Source: an uncultured Lachnospiraceae bacterium
Lineage (GTDB): Bacteria > Bacillota > Clostridia > Lachnospirales > Lachnospiraceae
Reading direction: 5' to 3'
DNA length: 64,000 nucleotides
Assembly: GCA_902778245.1 (NCBI GenBank)
Contig: CACYXH010000010.1
Location: 18,082 to 82,081, forward strand
The notes under the pieces were generated by a model. It was not told the DNA's origin and made no database searches. It saw only the letters and a program-made list of their open reading frames with translations. Below, one piece after another: positions 53,738 to 63,639 of this stretch (the first letter of the stretch is position 1; every line of letters starts with the position of its first letter). The translations under genes and the position numbers were made by a program.

Positions 53738-53748
53738 ATTGCTCCCCC

Positions 53749-56700
53749 TTACTTTATTTTAGCCAACACCTCTTGAAAAATTGCATAATTCTTCTTCACG
53801 CCGTCATCCAGGTCAATAGAGATCATTTGGTCGGCAAGATGATGAATCTTTTCCTCGTAGGTACGGATTTCTGCATCCTGTGCCTGCAAGGTGGTCAGCC
53901 TTTTGTTCAGTTTCACTCGCTCACCAGTGGAAGCATTGGCAATCCGCTGCTCCAGATCAGCAATAGCAGTACGATAACGAGCCTGCTGTTCATGCACATA
54001 ATCTGTACGGATACGGGCAATGGTGTCCGGCTGATAACGGTGCATATAAATCAGAGCCTTAAAGCCATTCTTCTTGCCACTGTCAAACAACCAATAAATC
54101 GGGCGTTTTTGATAAATCTTACAATGATCTTTATAAAAATCATTTAGGAAATAATTTCGAATTACATCTTTCGGCTGACCTTTTCCGCCCAGAGCATCGG
54201 CAATAAATTTTAAGTTTTCATCCAGCGTATCTGCACCGTAAACGGTTTTCACAAACTCCACGAACAGACCGACAATATCATCCTCGAAGTATTCATCGTC
54301 GCAAATCGGAATAATGTTATCCTTATCAGCCGCAAAAGAGGTATACTTGCTGTCATCCCATTCGCCACCTGCATAGGTAAGACCATCCACATCCAGCGAG
54401 TAGCGACCGAACATACAGCCCACCGCATAGGAAATGAAGGAGCGAATATCTCTGCCAAGGTCAGCCTTGCGGACGGTAACATCCTTGTCCTCAACCTCCG
54501 GTGTCAGTTCGTCCTGCAAGCCGTAAATATCAATAAAAATACGGTTCAGTTCTTCCTCGTTGGATTTCAGATGATTAAATCGGTCGTCACATTCCGCCTG
54601 CCACTGGTTAAAGGCTTCGGAAATGGTAGAAACGTTGCGAAGCAGCGGGTGACGCTGAAAGTCCCATGAGGTTTCAAAGGAATCCCAATCCGTTTGTGAT
54701 AATAAAATATTCCATTTTGTTAATTGATTTACCTCATCTTCATTTGAATATACAATTGGTATTCTATTTATCTGCTCAGGACCATAGTTAATTGTCGGTG
54801 CTAAATATCCTAATATTTCCATTGCAACTTTTGAATTTAAGAGTGCTAAATGATACATAAGTCTTTTATTAAAGAAAAAACTAACTGGTCCACCATTTCC
54901 AAACAAAATTCCTTTTGGAACATACCGACAGGTAAAAATGCTTGAAGAAATTTCTGTCCAAGTTATAGCTTCCAGCATATAATACTGTGAATCTCTCAAA
55001 CGATAATTCTTAACATTTGCTTTTATATCCGCTCCATCATTCTCTAAATTTACAATCGTATCAAAATTGCCATACCACCGTCGCTTTTCTCCTCCAGATG
55101 TAACAGGAAACCATTTCATTGACGAATCTATCATTTCAGCATGAGAATACAATTCAAACCCAAGCTTGCCAATATTCACTTCATGCCATAAACGAAGATA
55201 TGTATTATTATCTCCAGTCAACACTCCCTTTTTAGTTTCACCTGCAAATTTATTTCCTGTCTGAAATGCTTCAAGCATTTTAGTACTTGCCCAATATGCC
55301 ACAGGACTTCCTGGTATTATTGAAAAATTATCTGTATTCTGCTCGTAATAAAACCCACAATCGTGGTTTTTAATTGCTTCCAATGTTTTCTGCCGCTGAA
55401 CTTCCATACCACCCCGGAAATCTACCAAACGCAAATAGCATCCCTTTTTCTGTACATTGCGATTCTGGAAAGCAAACGTACATACCGGAACGGTTGCTTC
55501 TTCAAATGCAGAATATTCAAACTGAATCAGTGTTTCAATGGTTGCTTGGTTATACAAGTAATTACGCATTTTCTCATAGCTCTGAATAAACATCCAAACA
55601 TACGGGGTAAAGAATCCGCAATAACCACTCTGTTTTGTCATTTGAGAAGCATGAATGACAAACGCAGAGAAGAAATCGCTCTTATAATCTGCGTGATTAT
55701 TTTTTATAAATTCATTCAGCTTCGGATTCATATTAGACGCACCCATATACGGCGGATTCGTCACTACCACATCATATTTCTGTGCCAGAGCTTCTGCCAT
55801 CTGTACCAGCGGCAGTAATTCTCTCAATGCCGTCTCACGGGACATATTTATATCTTCCGTAATCTCTGCAAAGCGGTCATACAACGCAGACCAATCCTGC
55901 GGTGTTACGTTCAGAATAGAACCGTATTCCTTTGCATCATGCAGTTCGCTGATAATGGTGTCCATAGCAGCTGTCAGCTTCGCATCCCCATTACAGAAAT
56001 AGTCTACCGCAAATTCATCTACATGATTGCTCTCCACAATAGCATATACATGGGGCTGAATGCCACGGCTGAAGAAGCGGCGGTCATACTGACGAGCTTT
56101 CATCATTACCGCAAAATAAGCCAGCTGTGCCGCACGGTCATCAATATCCAATCCGTAAAGATTATTCTCCACAATGCTTGCCACTGCTTCACGTGTAGTA
56201 TAGCCATAGGATTCATAAATCTTCATCAGCACATCGAACATATACGCAAGAATATGACCGGAACCGGAGCATGGGTCAATGACTTTCAGTTGATCCGGTG
56301 TCAGTGCGGCGTATTCCTTACGAATTTCTGCAAGCTGTGCCTGCACTTCCGGCTCCTGCTCAGCTTCTTCCAGATAGTAGTGCCATTTGGTATCTTCCGT
56401 GTCACGGTTTCCAGCAGCATAGGCAGACTGTTCTTCCTCGGTAGGAAGAAACTGATCTTTGGCATCCGGGTGTCCTTCCAGCCACAGACGACCAAGGCTG
56501 TTCTCTACCATGTAGTGAACAATCCAGTCCGGTGTAAAAAGCTGGGTTGCTGCAGGGATGTTTTCCTTTGTGATTTTCACATTCTTTTTCAGTGCTGCGA
56601 AAACATCGTCTTTTTTCTCGCTGTTATAATACTGATATAGCCAGCCGATAATCTGTACAGCATCCTTCCAGTCATCCTCCGGTATCAGTTCAATCATCTG

Positions 56701-57255
56701 CTGAATGACACTGCCTTCACGGAGCAGATTGTCCGGCAGAAGAAGCTCTGTGTAGTCGGCAATCTTTTGGAACATTCCCGGCAAAATTTTATTCAGAGCG
56801 TTGCACTGCACAGTCAGTAGGTATTTATACAGTTCTTCGGTCTTTTCTGCATCTTTCAGCTCATAGACTTTTTCCATATTCAATCCATCTAAATCCAGAT
56901 GAATGACTTCGGAGATAATCTGCGGCTTAAAGCTGTTTTCCTCGTCCGTGAACACACGCACATGAGAAGGAAGATAGCTGTTTACTTCCATGAATCGCAG
57001 AGCAGAGAAGCGGTTGAACCATGTGTAGGCAACCTCCTCCATGACCTGCTTATATCCTTTATCGTTAATCTCGTCAATGAGAGCCTGACGCTGTTTCTTT
57101 TCATCGGCTGTGAGGACTTTGCCGCCAATGCTGTCCGCATTGGCATCCTCAATATTGTCCTCTGTGATACCGTATTCCACACCTTTCAATGAAACACGGG
57201 CGATCAGCTCTGTTCTTGCCCAGACAGCAAACTTTTTTATCGCATTTTTATCCAT
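53749..57255 (-). CDS. pglX: BREX type 1 adenine-specific DNA methyltransferase PglX
   Basis: 1168 aa. Methylates N6-adenine in a non-palindromic host motif and marks self DNA; also required for defence. SAM-binding motif DPCSGSGHILA (327-337) and catalytic NPPY (500-503), in gamma/Type IIL-like order. Residues about 610-855 (54690-55430) form the probable target-recognition part and lie in much lower G+C DNA than the rest (16 G/C of 60 at 54721-54780, 31 of 60 at 54601-54660), suggesting recombination of specificity. C-terminal coiled coil near 1095-1150. Start follows GGAGG. The SEFIR gene ends 3 bases upstream. Confidence 0.97.
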   Translation of the reverse strand: MDKNAIKKFAVWARTELIARVSLKGVEYGITEDNIEDANADSIGGKVLTADEKKQRQALIDEINDKGYKQVMEEVAYTWFNRFSALRFMEVNSYLPSHVRVFTDEENSFKPQIISEVIHLDLDGLNMEKVYELKDAEKTEELYKYLLTVQCNALNKILPGMFQKIADYTELLLPDNLLREGSVIQQMIELIPEDDWKDAVQIIGWLYQYYNSEKKDDVFAALKKNVKITKENIPAATQLFTPDWIVHYMVENSLGRLWLEGHPDAKDQFLPTEEEQSAYAAGNRDTEDTKWHYYLEEAEQEPEVQAQLAEIRKEYAALTPDQLKVIDPCSGSGHILAYMFDVLMKIYESYGYTTREAVASIVENNLYGLDIDDRAAQLAYFAVMMKARQYDRRFFSRGIQPHVYAIVESNHVDEFAVDYFCNGDAKLTAAMDTIISELHDAKEYGSILNVTPQDWSALYDRFAEITEDINMSRETALRELLPLVQMAEALAQKYDVVVTNPPYMGASNMNPKLNEFIKNNHADYKSDFFSAFVIHASQMTKQSGYCGFFTPYVWMFIQSYEKMRNYLYNQATIETLIQFEYSAFEEATVPVCTFAFQNRNVQKKGCYLRLVDFRGGMEVQRQKTLEAIKNHDCGFYYEQNTDNFSIIPGSPVAYWASTKMLEAFQTGNKFAGETKKGVLTGDNNTYLRLWHEVNIGKLGFELYSHAEMIDSSMKWFPVTSGGEKRRWYGNFDTIVNLENDGADIKANVKNYRLRDSQYYMLEAITWTEISSSIFTCRYVPKGILFGNGGPVSFFFNKRLMYHLALLNSKVAMEILGYLAPTINYGPEQINRIPIVYSNEDEVNQLTKWNILLSQTDWDSFETSWDFQRHPLLRNVSTISEAFNQWQAECDDRFNHLKSNEEELNRIFIDIYGLQDELTPEVEDKDVTVRKADLGRDIRSFISYAVGCMFGRYSLDVDGLTYAGGEWDDSKYTSFAADKDNIIPICDDEYFEDDIVGLFVEFVKTVYGADTLDENLKFIADALGGKGQPKDVIRNYFLNDFYKDHCKIYQKRPIYWLFDSGKKNGFKALIYMHRYQPDTIARIRTDYVHEQQARYRTAIADLEQRIANASTGERVKLNKRLTTLQAQDAEIRTYEEKIHHLADQMISIDLDDGVKKNYAIFQEVLAKIK

Positions 57256-57258
57256 ATA

Positions 57259-58368
57259 TCATTCCTCCGGCTCCATAAGAACTGCTTTGCAGGGATTCTC
57301 CTCCGTTATCTTTGTTCCAGCTGTAACCGTTATTTCTTTCATTGGAATTGCGTACTCAAAATCAAATTGCATATTCTCTATTACAGCTCCCATTGATGGA
57401 TTCTTTAATCCGACAGGAACTAAATAATATTTTCCTGTCTTGTTATACATATCTAAAAACTGATCTCTATTACCTGATCCGTTATTTTCATCCATCCACT
57501 GGTAACGTGAAACCGTTGCCAAAAGTAGTTGTTGCATTTCTATTCCGCACTTATTAGCTCGACTAATGCTTTCATCAATATTTGCGCCTATATGCAGAAA
57601 ATATCCTTTTCCATAATTTCTGTCATACGATTCATATACCCAACATGACTTAGGAAACGGTGGAACAATATAATCAACCCTCAAAAAAGTATCTGCGAAT
57701 GCCATATCTTTGTATTTTTTCTTCCACTCTTTGAAAATTTCTTTACCCACTGAGTAATTTGTAAAAAACAAGCCTATGGCAGGTGCATCTCCACCCCAAA
57801 GATATACTGTTCCTCTCCACTTTGCAGCATTCCACTTTTCAAGGTTAATTGGTGAAGAAAAGAACATTGTTTTTCGTTCCTTTTCTGGCAGTGGCTTCAA
57901 TTCTCCCAATGGCGGTTTTTTACTATTCGTAACACCTCTGAAACGCCAATATAGCCTGTCATACTGCTTTTCATCCAAAAGATTATAGTATGTGTATGGT
58001 TTCAACGGTGTAGGTATATACTGTTGATCAGCATCATCAAAAAATGCCGCAATAAATTTATTTGTTTCTGCCGCTGAATCATATAACATTTGATAGACAA
58101 TGTTAGCCTCCCATACAACGCCCTTCCCCTTTTTCTCGGAATAGAGTTTTTGATGATATGTTTCTTCACATAAAACAAGAACAAACTCTGACTCCATGAT
58201 TTGATGCTCCATCCACCTCGGCCATCCTTCAGGAGGTGCTTCTTCATATTGGTCTATCATCGCATCAATTCCTTCTGAACGTAGTCTATTTGCCAATTCC
58301 AACACTTTATCTTCATATGCTTGATTTTTATGGGCATATGAAATAAACACTTTTGGGTTATTTTCCAT
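57259..58368 (-). CDS. SEFIR-domain protein with uncharacterised C-terminal domain
   Basis: 369 aa. The N-terminal 150 residues are a SEFIR (TIR-like) domain: KVFISYAHKNQAYEDKVLEL, GIDAMIDQYEEAPPEGWPRW, SEFVLVLCEETYHQ. Some bacterial TIR-superfamily domains degrade NAD+ or make signal nucleotides; the acidic residue pattern (EGWPRWMEHQI) is seen but catalysis is unproven. Residues 175-369 contain a beta-rich region (RGTVYLWGGDAPAIGLFFTN, GYFLHIGANIDESI) with no family I recognise. It sits between the membrane protein and pglX, 18 and 3 bases away. A sensor or effector inserted in BREX is likely; function open. Confidence 0.82.
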   Translation of the reverse strand: MENNPKVFISYAHKNQAYEDKVLELANRLRSEGIDAMIDQYEEAPPEGWPRWMEHQIMESEFVLVLCEETYHQKLYSEKKGKGVVWEANIVYQMLYDSAAETNKFIAAFFDDADQQYIPTPLKPYTYYNLLDEKQYDRLYWRFRGVTNSKKPPLGELKPLPEKERKTMFFSSPINLEKWNAAKWRGTVYLWGGDAPAIGLFFTNYSVGKEIFKEWKKKYKDMAFADTFLRVDYIVPPFPKSCWVYESYDRNYGKGYFLHIGANIDESISRANKCGIEMQQLLLATVSRYQWMDENNGSGNRDQFLDMYNKTGKYYLVPVGLKNPSMGAVIENMQFDFEYAIPMKEITVTAGTKITEENPCKAVLMEPEE

Positions 58369-58386
58369 ATCTGTCTCCTATTCTTT

Positions 58387-58866
58387 TTAATTGATTCCAA
58401 TACTTCTAATATTTGACCTTATCGCAAACAATGGAACTGGTAGTATTCCTTTTGCTTTTTTCTTTTCAATACTAATTGCAGTTACTTGACATTCTTCAAA
58501 ATGTTCCCTCTGACAATGCCATTCCAATGCGTCTGCTTCCTGTTCGGATAACGTATATACGACATTATGGAACGGCAATATAATTCTATCGCTTTCAGGC
58601 ATTTGACAATCTACCAATATTTTTTTCTTATAACAAATTACGAAGTTTTCTAAAACAAAAGGCTTCTCGCCGACATTAAAGATTTCAATTCCATGTTCAG
58701 AAAAACTTTCTTTCACACGATATTCTTTCTCTGTTAACTCATTTTCTGGAGTTGCTACCATTTGGAAACATAGCTTCGGTCGTCCTCGAAAAATAGTAGT
58801 CAGTTCATTTAACAACCAGCCAATAATAACTCCTAAAATGCCAATAGTTGCACTAATCAGTTCCAT
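58387..58866 (-). CDS. Small membrane-anchored protein, unknown
   Basis: 159 aa. One N-terminal membrane helix (residues 3-20, LISATIGILGVIIGWLLNEL) without a cleavage site, then a cytoplasmic domain, predicted beta-rich (KLCFQMVATPEN, HGIEIFNVGEKPFVLENFVI, DCQMPESDRIILPF). The pattern resembles small anchored beta-sandwich proteins that accompany TIR/SEFIR or other effectors. It lies 19 bases downstream of brxC and 18 upstream of the SEFIR gene. No family recognised; pairing with SEFIR is inference from position. Confidence 0.7.
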   Translation of the reverse strand: MELISATIGILGVIIGWLLNELTTIFRGRPKLCFQMVATPENELTEKEYRVKESFSEHGIEIFNVGEKPFVLENFVICYKKKILVDCQMPESDRIILPFHNVVYTLSEQEADALEWHCQREHFEECQVTAISIEKKKAKGILPVPLFAIRSNIRSIGIN

Positions 58867-58885
58867 TTTCTATTGTTCTCCACCT

Positions 58886-61800
58886 TTAATTCAGCTTGAT
58901 CTCGTCGCAATTCTTCAGCAACTGTTTCAGCTGAGAACGAATCTTCTCTACATAATCATCAATATCCGCATCCGTCTGTAAGGTCTTTGCCTGAAATACA
59001 ACCTGACGGTTATAGGCTCGGACAACCTTTTTCTTTGCAGTTGCTTGCTCTTTTCCTTGCTGTGTCGGCTGTACCTGTGGCTTCGGTGCAGGCGGTTCCA
59101 AAACAGATTCAATATTGCTGACTGTATCATCCTTGTACTGACACATCGGCAGAAACATGGCATCCAAAAGGGCAAGGCTCTTTAATTCTGCGATTTTCTC
59201 CTTGCACTGGCTGAAATACCGATCTGATTTTTCAATTAGATGGGATACCTTAGAATCGCCGTTTGCGGCAGTGTGGGTTGCTTCCATACACTGACGAACC
59301 GTTTCCAGAATCTCAACACGTTTTTCTTCCAACATCTTGTCATGAGCTGTACGAACCGTATCCATCAGCGGATTCAGTTCACGAATCCGGTTATAGTTGA
59401 ACTTACTTCCGGTCTGAACCATGATAATCAAACGAATGGTATTCAGTGCCTTGTGTGCTTCCTCATTTTCTGCGATACAGTCAAGATCATCATGCAGAGA
59501 TTTTTCAAACTGCACTGCCTGGTCGAATACTGTTACCTGGGTTTTGAAGAAGTTTTCAATGCCGTTGCTCATGGCTTCTTTATTGTCGAAAAGAGCATCC
59601 TCTTTTTTCAGCACACGCTCAATCAGGGCAATATTGTCTTTCTTCTGAGAAAGTACATCGTCCATCAAATGAATGGCTTCCTGCACCAATGCACGGTCTG
59701 GGTATTTATGTCCGTCATAACGGGCATCCAGAGAAGTATAGTAATCACGCTGTTCACCAAATTTCTCAGTCACAAAGCGAATCAGCCCATCTTCATCGTC
59801 CGGTACATCCATGATGTCGAAATACTCTCGGAGCATCGCTTTTACATCACGCATCATCGTAGCAGAAATGGTTTTACGCTTGCTGATGGAAGCCTTGCCG
59901 ATCTCACTCTTTTTTCGGAGCATATCTGGCAATTTCGGGTCATCTGGCTGAATGGTATTGCCTGCATACTTGATGGTTACTTTCTGGGAATAAATCAGCT
60001 GTGCCGCAACCGCAGCAATATCAATTTCTTTCCATCCATACGGAATTGCACTATATTTGCTTTGCACGTCTGCCATAGATGTCGGCAGTTTTTTCGCATC
60101 CTGCATTTCCAGATATTCTTCCATAGCGGAAGCAGCATCACGGTTTGGCTCCATGCCCGGAAGTACCGTTACCGCACCTGTCAGAATCGCAATAATATCT
60201 GCATCACTGCCTGCATTATCTGTAATCAGGTCAAGCTTGCTATATACATGAGCAACCAGATATTCAAGAGACTGGTCAATCTTACTCTTGGCATTTCCGG
60301 CTTTGATTTCCAGATGTTCACCGTCTACATAGAACTGTGCCCCCTCGATAGCATTTTGCAATTCGCTCATGGCACTCAGCTCATATTTTCCGGCTTCGTC
60401 CTGCTGGTCACTGATGATTTTCTGCACAGTTTTCGGAAGCTGGCTTACATTTCTCTGCTTTACATACTTGCGAATCTTCATAGCAGATTCCAGAGATTCA
60501 TAGTAAGGCGTATCAGCCAGAACTACGATTGCTTCGTTGCCTTTGGATTCTGCCATCAGACGATAATCCGTTTTTTCAATAGCATCGGTAGCAACGGTCA
60601 GAAAACGCAGACGCATACCGCCTGTTGCCACACCAACAGTAATACCATCTACCATCTGGTCGAAGGCAAAGTCATATTTTCCATAACGGAACTTCTTAGT
60701 TGTGAAAATATCACCGTAAATCATCTGAGCAATACGCTCTACGATAGAAGCGGTATCCACATTTGTATCTCTTATTTCACGCTGAATATCCTGTTCTTCG
60801 TCAGTCAGGAAGTTATAAGTGTCACCAGTTCTGCCGATATAGTTCTGGCTCATCAGACGATCAAGGCATCCTCGGACAGCTTCACGCATGATAATCTTAT
60901 CCACACGAATATCGTCTGCCATAAGAATTACGATATTGTCCAAATTGGAAGGAATATCATCAATATATCGAATCAAGTACAAAAGTTTCAGTACATCTAC
61001 ATCCTGCTGTTCAATGCCGTCCCCGTTGTCAGCAGCTTTCTGGCAACGCTCAATTACACGACGAATCGAACCATCCAGGAAAGTATGTACAGTATCATAA
61101 AAACGGAAGAACGGAACAAGTGCATATTCATCCTTCTCCTGAATTTTCTGTGCAGCTTCCTGGAAACCGGACAGCATGGAACGCTCACCACCAGACAGGT
61201 GCTTACCGGAATTTCCATGTTTCCGGATTTCAGCAAATATCTTCTGCATGATGATAAACTGATACGGCACGAACGGGAAGTTCTCGGTAAATTCCCTTGG
61301 GCCGGAATAACCTTTAATATCCAGAATGGAACCGCTAAAGCTGAACAGGTTACGAAGAACAGAATCATTCTGCTCATAAACAGCTTCCAGATTTTTAGCT
61401 GCTTCTGGTTTCTTTTTCAGAATACGTTTCTGGATGACCTCATCCACAGAGGAAGATGATAAACTCAGTCTTGTCTTAAAACGAGCCTGAATACGGGAGA
61501 ACTCATCGGCACGAACTTTGATGATTTCATCAATGGCTTCCTGTCCGGTGCAGATCACCCAAATCTTTCCTTCACACTCACTTCCGATTTTTTCTGTCAA
61601 AGACTGGAGGTTCAAAAGCATATCGGTGTCTGTGCCGACATACTGACCAACTTCGTCGATCATAAACAGCAGACGGAAGTTCGCTGGTTTAGTATCCACA
61701 TAGGCTTTCATATCTTCCACAAGCTGAGCAATAGATATTTCTGTTGCAGTTTTATCATTGAACCATGCCTTGGCATCGTCCTCACTCATATCTAAAACTT

Positions 61801-62434
61801 CCATTAGTGTCGGGATGATGAACTTGCCATTGAAAGCAAAGGCACGGCGCATTTCAAGCCAGGGCTTGCCTTTCTTTTCTTCAAAGACTCTGCGGAACTC
61901 CTCGGTTTTTCCCTGCTGGTCGATATAACGCTCCATCATGGCAACTTTCAGATTTTCTCCGTAAAATCCCAGATGGTTATAGAACATCTTGGCAAAAACA
62001 CGAAGTACAGCGGTCTTGTCTTTATTGCTGAAGCCTTCAATATCAATGTTGAAAAGAATGGTTTCCGTCTGCCCCTTCGTGGCACGGTCGATCAGCATAA
62101 AAGTTGCCGGGTCATCCTCAAATTTTTTACGGAAACGTTCCACACTGCGAATGCCTTTCACCTCTTTATTTTCCAAAAGATAGGAAAGCATTTTCAAGAA
62201 GTGAGATTTACCACTTCCAAAGAAACCAGAAATCCAAACACCCATATCAGCGGTCGGCTGATCGAAAGCATCACCGTAATAATTGAAGAACGTAATGAAA
62301 TGTTTCTTCAATTCTCTGGTAATGACATATTCATTTAACTCCTGCTCGATTACATCATCAGCAGCCTGATCTACTTTAATTACACCATTGATTTTGCGGT
62401 TAATGTCATCCGCAAACATATCTCGAATCATCAT
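58886..62434 (-). CDS. brxC: BREX system ATPase BrxC
   Basis: 1182 aa, P-loop NTPase of DUF499/PglY type, a core BREX component. Walker A is GFFGSGKSHFLK (70-81), with LLFMIDEVGQYVG near residue 255 as Walker B. The long middle and C-terminal parts are helical and specific to the family. Length is normal (about 1200). Start MMIRDMFADD follows a GGGGG site. brxB ends 13 bases before. BrxC together with PglX, PglZ, BrxA and BrxB forms the complex described for type 1 systems. Confidence 0.97.
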   Translation of the reverse strand: MMIRDMFADDINRKINGVIKVDQAADDVIEQELNEYVITRELKKHFITFFNYYGDAFDQPTADMGVWISGFFGSGKSHFLKMLSYLLENKEVKGIRSVERFRKKFEDDPATFMLIDRATKGQTETILFNIDIEGFSNKDKTAVLRVFAKMFYNHLGFYGENLKVAMMERYIDQQGKTEEFRRVFEEKKGKPWLEMRRAFAFNGKFIIPTLMEVLDMSEDDAKAWFNDKTATEISIAQLVEDMKAYVDTKPANFRLLFMIDEVGQYVGTDTDMLLNLQSLTEKIGSECEGKIWVICTGQEAIDEIIKVRADEFSRIQARFKTRLSLSSSSVDEVIQKRILKKKPEAAKNLEAVYEQNDSVLRNLFSFSGSILDIKGYSGPREFTENFPFVPYQFIIMQKIFAEIRKHGNSGKHLSGGERSMLSGFQEAAQKIQEKDEYALVPFFRFYDTVHTFLDGSIRRVIERCQKAADNGDGIEQQDVDVLKLLYLIRYIDDIPSNLDNIVILMADDIRVDKIIMREAVRGCLDRLMSQNYIGRTGDTYNFLTDEEQDIQREIRDTNVDTASIVERIAQMIYGDIFTTKKFRYGKYDFAFDQMVDGITVGVATGGMRLRFLTVATDAIEKTDYRLMAESKGNEAIVVLADTPYYESLESAMKIRKYVKQRNVSQLPKTVQKIISDQQDEAGKYELSAMSELQNAIEGAQFYVDGEHLEIKAGNAKSKIDQSLEYLVAHVYSKLDLITDNAGSDADIIAILTGAVTVLPGMEPNRDAASAMEEYLEMQDAKKLPTSMADVQSKYSAIPYGWKEIDIAAVAAQLIYSQKVTIKYAGNTIQPDDPKLPDMLRKKSEIGKASISKRKTISATMMRDVKAMLREYFDIMDVPDDEDGLIRFVTEKFGEQRDYYTSLDARYDGHKYPDRALVQEAIHLMDDVLSQKKDNIALIERVLKKEDALFDNKEAMSNGIENFFKTQVTVFDQAVQFEKSLHDDLDCIAENEEAHKALNTIRLIIMVQTGSKFNYNRIRELNPLMDTVRTAHDKMLEEKRVEILETVRQCMEATHTAANGDSKVSHLIEKSDRYFSQCKEKIAELKSLALLDAMFLPMCQYKDDTVSNIESVLEPPAPKPQVQPTQQGKEQATAKKKVVRAYNRQVVFQAKTLQTDADIDDYVEKIRSQLKQLLKNCDEIKLN

Positions 62435-62447
62435 GGCTTTATCCCCC

Positions 62448-63008
62448 TTAATCTATGACATTGAATGCCCGGTAATAATCATTTGGTGTCAGACGATTGA
62501 ACAGTTTTACATGACGACCATCGAACTCACCTGGATACATAACCAAAATCGGAACATCCGAAAAATACGGTTGCAAGGCTTCCAGTAACGTATGGATTCT
62601 CATAAATGGAAACACCTCGCCTACACCTGTCAACATCAGCACATCACCTAGTTCGTGTGGCTCATACTGAATTTTATCAATGAACTCTCCCTTGCCGATT
62701 GCGGAATTCAGCTGTTCCAGAAGATAAGCACTTCCGTCAGCTTCTTCCATATCTGGAATTGCATCTGTGATGTCCATATCATCGCAGATAGAGAGAAATG
62801 TTTTATATAAATTACAAACAATCAAATGGCAATCTAAGGACTGATCAGTTTCCAGCTGATTCACAAAATGGCGAACAACCATTTCTTTCTCCGGCTCATA
62901 GCAGAAGATTCTGATATTCACCTCATTGCTGAGTCCTTTGCCTTCCAGGAACTCCGGTTCCTGAATCAATGCCCGAACTTTGTCCAGGCGCTCTTTTATT
63001 TCACTCAT
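62448..63008 (-). CDS. brxB: BREX protein BrxB (DUF1788)
   Basis: 186 aa, DUF1788. EIKERLDKVRALIQEPEFLE at the N-terminus, VNIRIFCYEPEKEMVVRHFV, LTGVGEVFPFMRIHTLLEAL and VLMYPGEFDGRHVKLFNRL at the end match the family. The start MSEIKERL follows GGAGGTAACCCG; the longer frame starts inside brxA. BrxB is an essential BREX factor of unclear activity. Confidence 0.96.
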   Translation of the reverse strand: MSEIKERLDKVRALIQEPEFLEGKGLSNEVNIRIFCYEPEKEMVVRHFVNQLETDQSLDCHLIVCNLYKTFLSICDDMDITDAIPDMEEADGSAYLLEQLNSAIGKGEFIDKIQYEPHELGDVLMLTGVGEVFPFMRIHTLLEALQPYFSDVPILVMYPGEFDGRHVKLFNRLTPNDYYRAFNVID

Positions 63009-63019
63009 CGGGTTACCTC

Positions 63020-63625
63020 CTACACAAAGCAATTAAACGCCGGCAGTATTGCCATATCGCCATTGCTTCTGATGGCATTTTCCAAAACAGGATGCAGCCA
63101 TACTGGATTCAAATGATCTGCCTTGAGATTATCGAGATATTCTGTTTCGACAAGCACTCTGGCAATAATCTGTTTTAACTTTGTTATCGTACTATCGCTC
63201 CAGGAAGCTACGGTATCATTTTGTTCCTGTAAACGCATAAAAAATGTATTCAAATCTATCTTACCAAAAGACGTGTCCCTTAATCTGTACTTCTCGCCAA
63301 TGACGGTCAGCATAAATTCCCAGACCAGTCGGCTTTGCTTCATTAACGCATACAGACAAATCTGTTTTGCTACATCTGTTGGTTGTGACGCAATCGCAGA
63401 AACCAGAGAATCATCTTCCAGAGCATGAAGCCGTTTGATGCAGGCTTTCGCCATGCGTGTAATAGATTTTTCCGTTGGATACTGGAAAAGATTCTGCTCT
63501 ACAATTTCTTTAACAATCGCATCATTTGAATTTCCTTCTGCCATTAGCTTTGCGGTAGAGCGCATCTCGTAGAAAAGGAACGGCTCTCTGGTCAAAGACG
63601 CAATATAAGGATAAGAATGATCCAT
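63020..63625 (-). CDS. brxA: BREX protein BrxA (DUF1819)
   Basis: 201 aa, DUF1819, a small DNA-binding winged-helix protein of BREX. PYIASLTREPFLFYEMRSTA opens it, QLLQYPTEKS-like NLFQYPTEKSITRMAKACIK follows, and YLDNLKADHLNPVWLHPVLE is near the end. First core gene of the operon, 14 bases after the HTH gene, with GGAGG before the ATG. Confidence 0.96.
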   Translation of the reverse strand: MDHSYPYIASLTREPFLFYEMRSTAKLMAEGNSNDAIVKEIVEQNLFQYPTEKSITRMAKACIKRLHALEDDSLVSAIASQPTDVAKQICLYALMKQSRLVWEFMLTVIGEKYRLRDTSFGKIDLNTFFMRLQEQNDTVASWSDSTITKLKQIIARVLVETEYLDNLKADHLNPVWLHPVLENAIRSNGDMAILPAFNCFV

Positions 63626-63639
63626 GCTACCGTACCTCC

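Noticed and set aside
59240-61459. Very long plus-strand frame (739 codons)
   Set aside because: Exactly antisense to brxC, with Cys/His/Ile-rich composition unlike a real protein; shadow frame.
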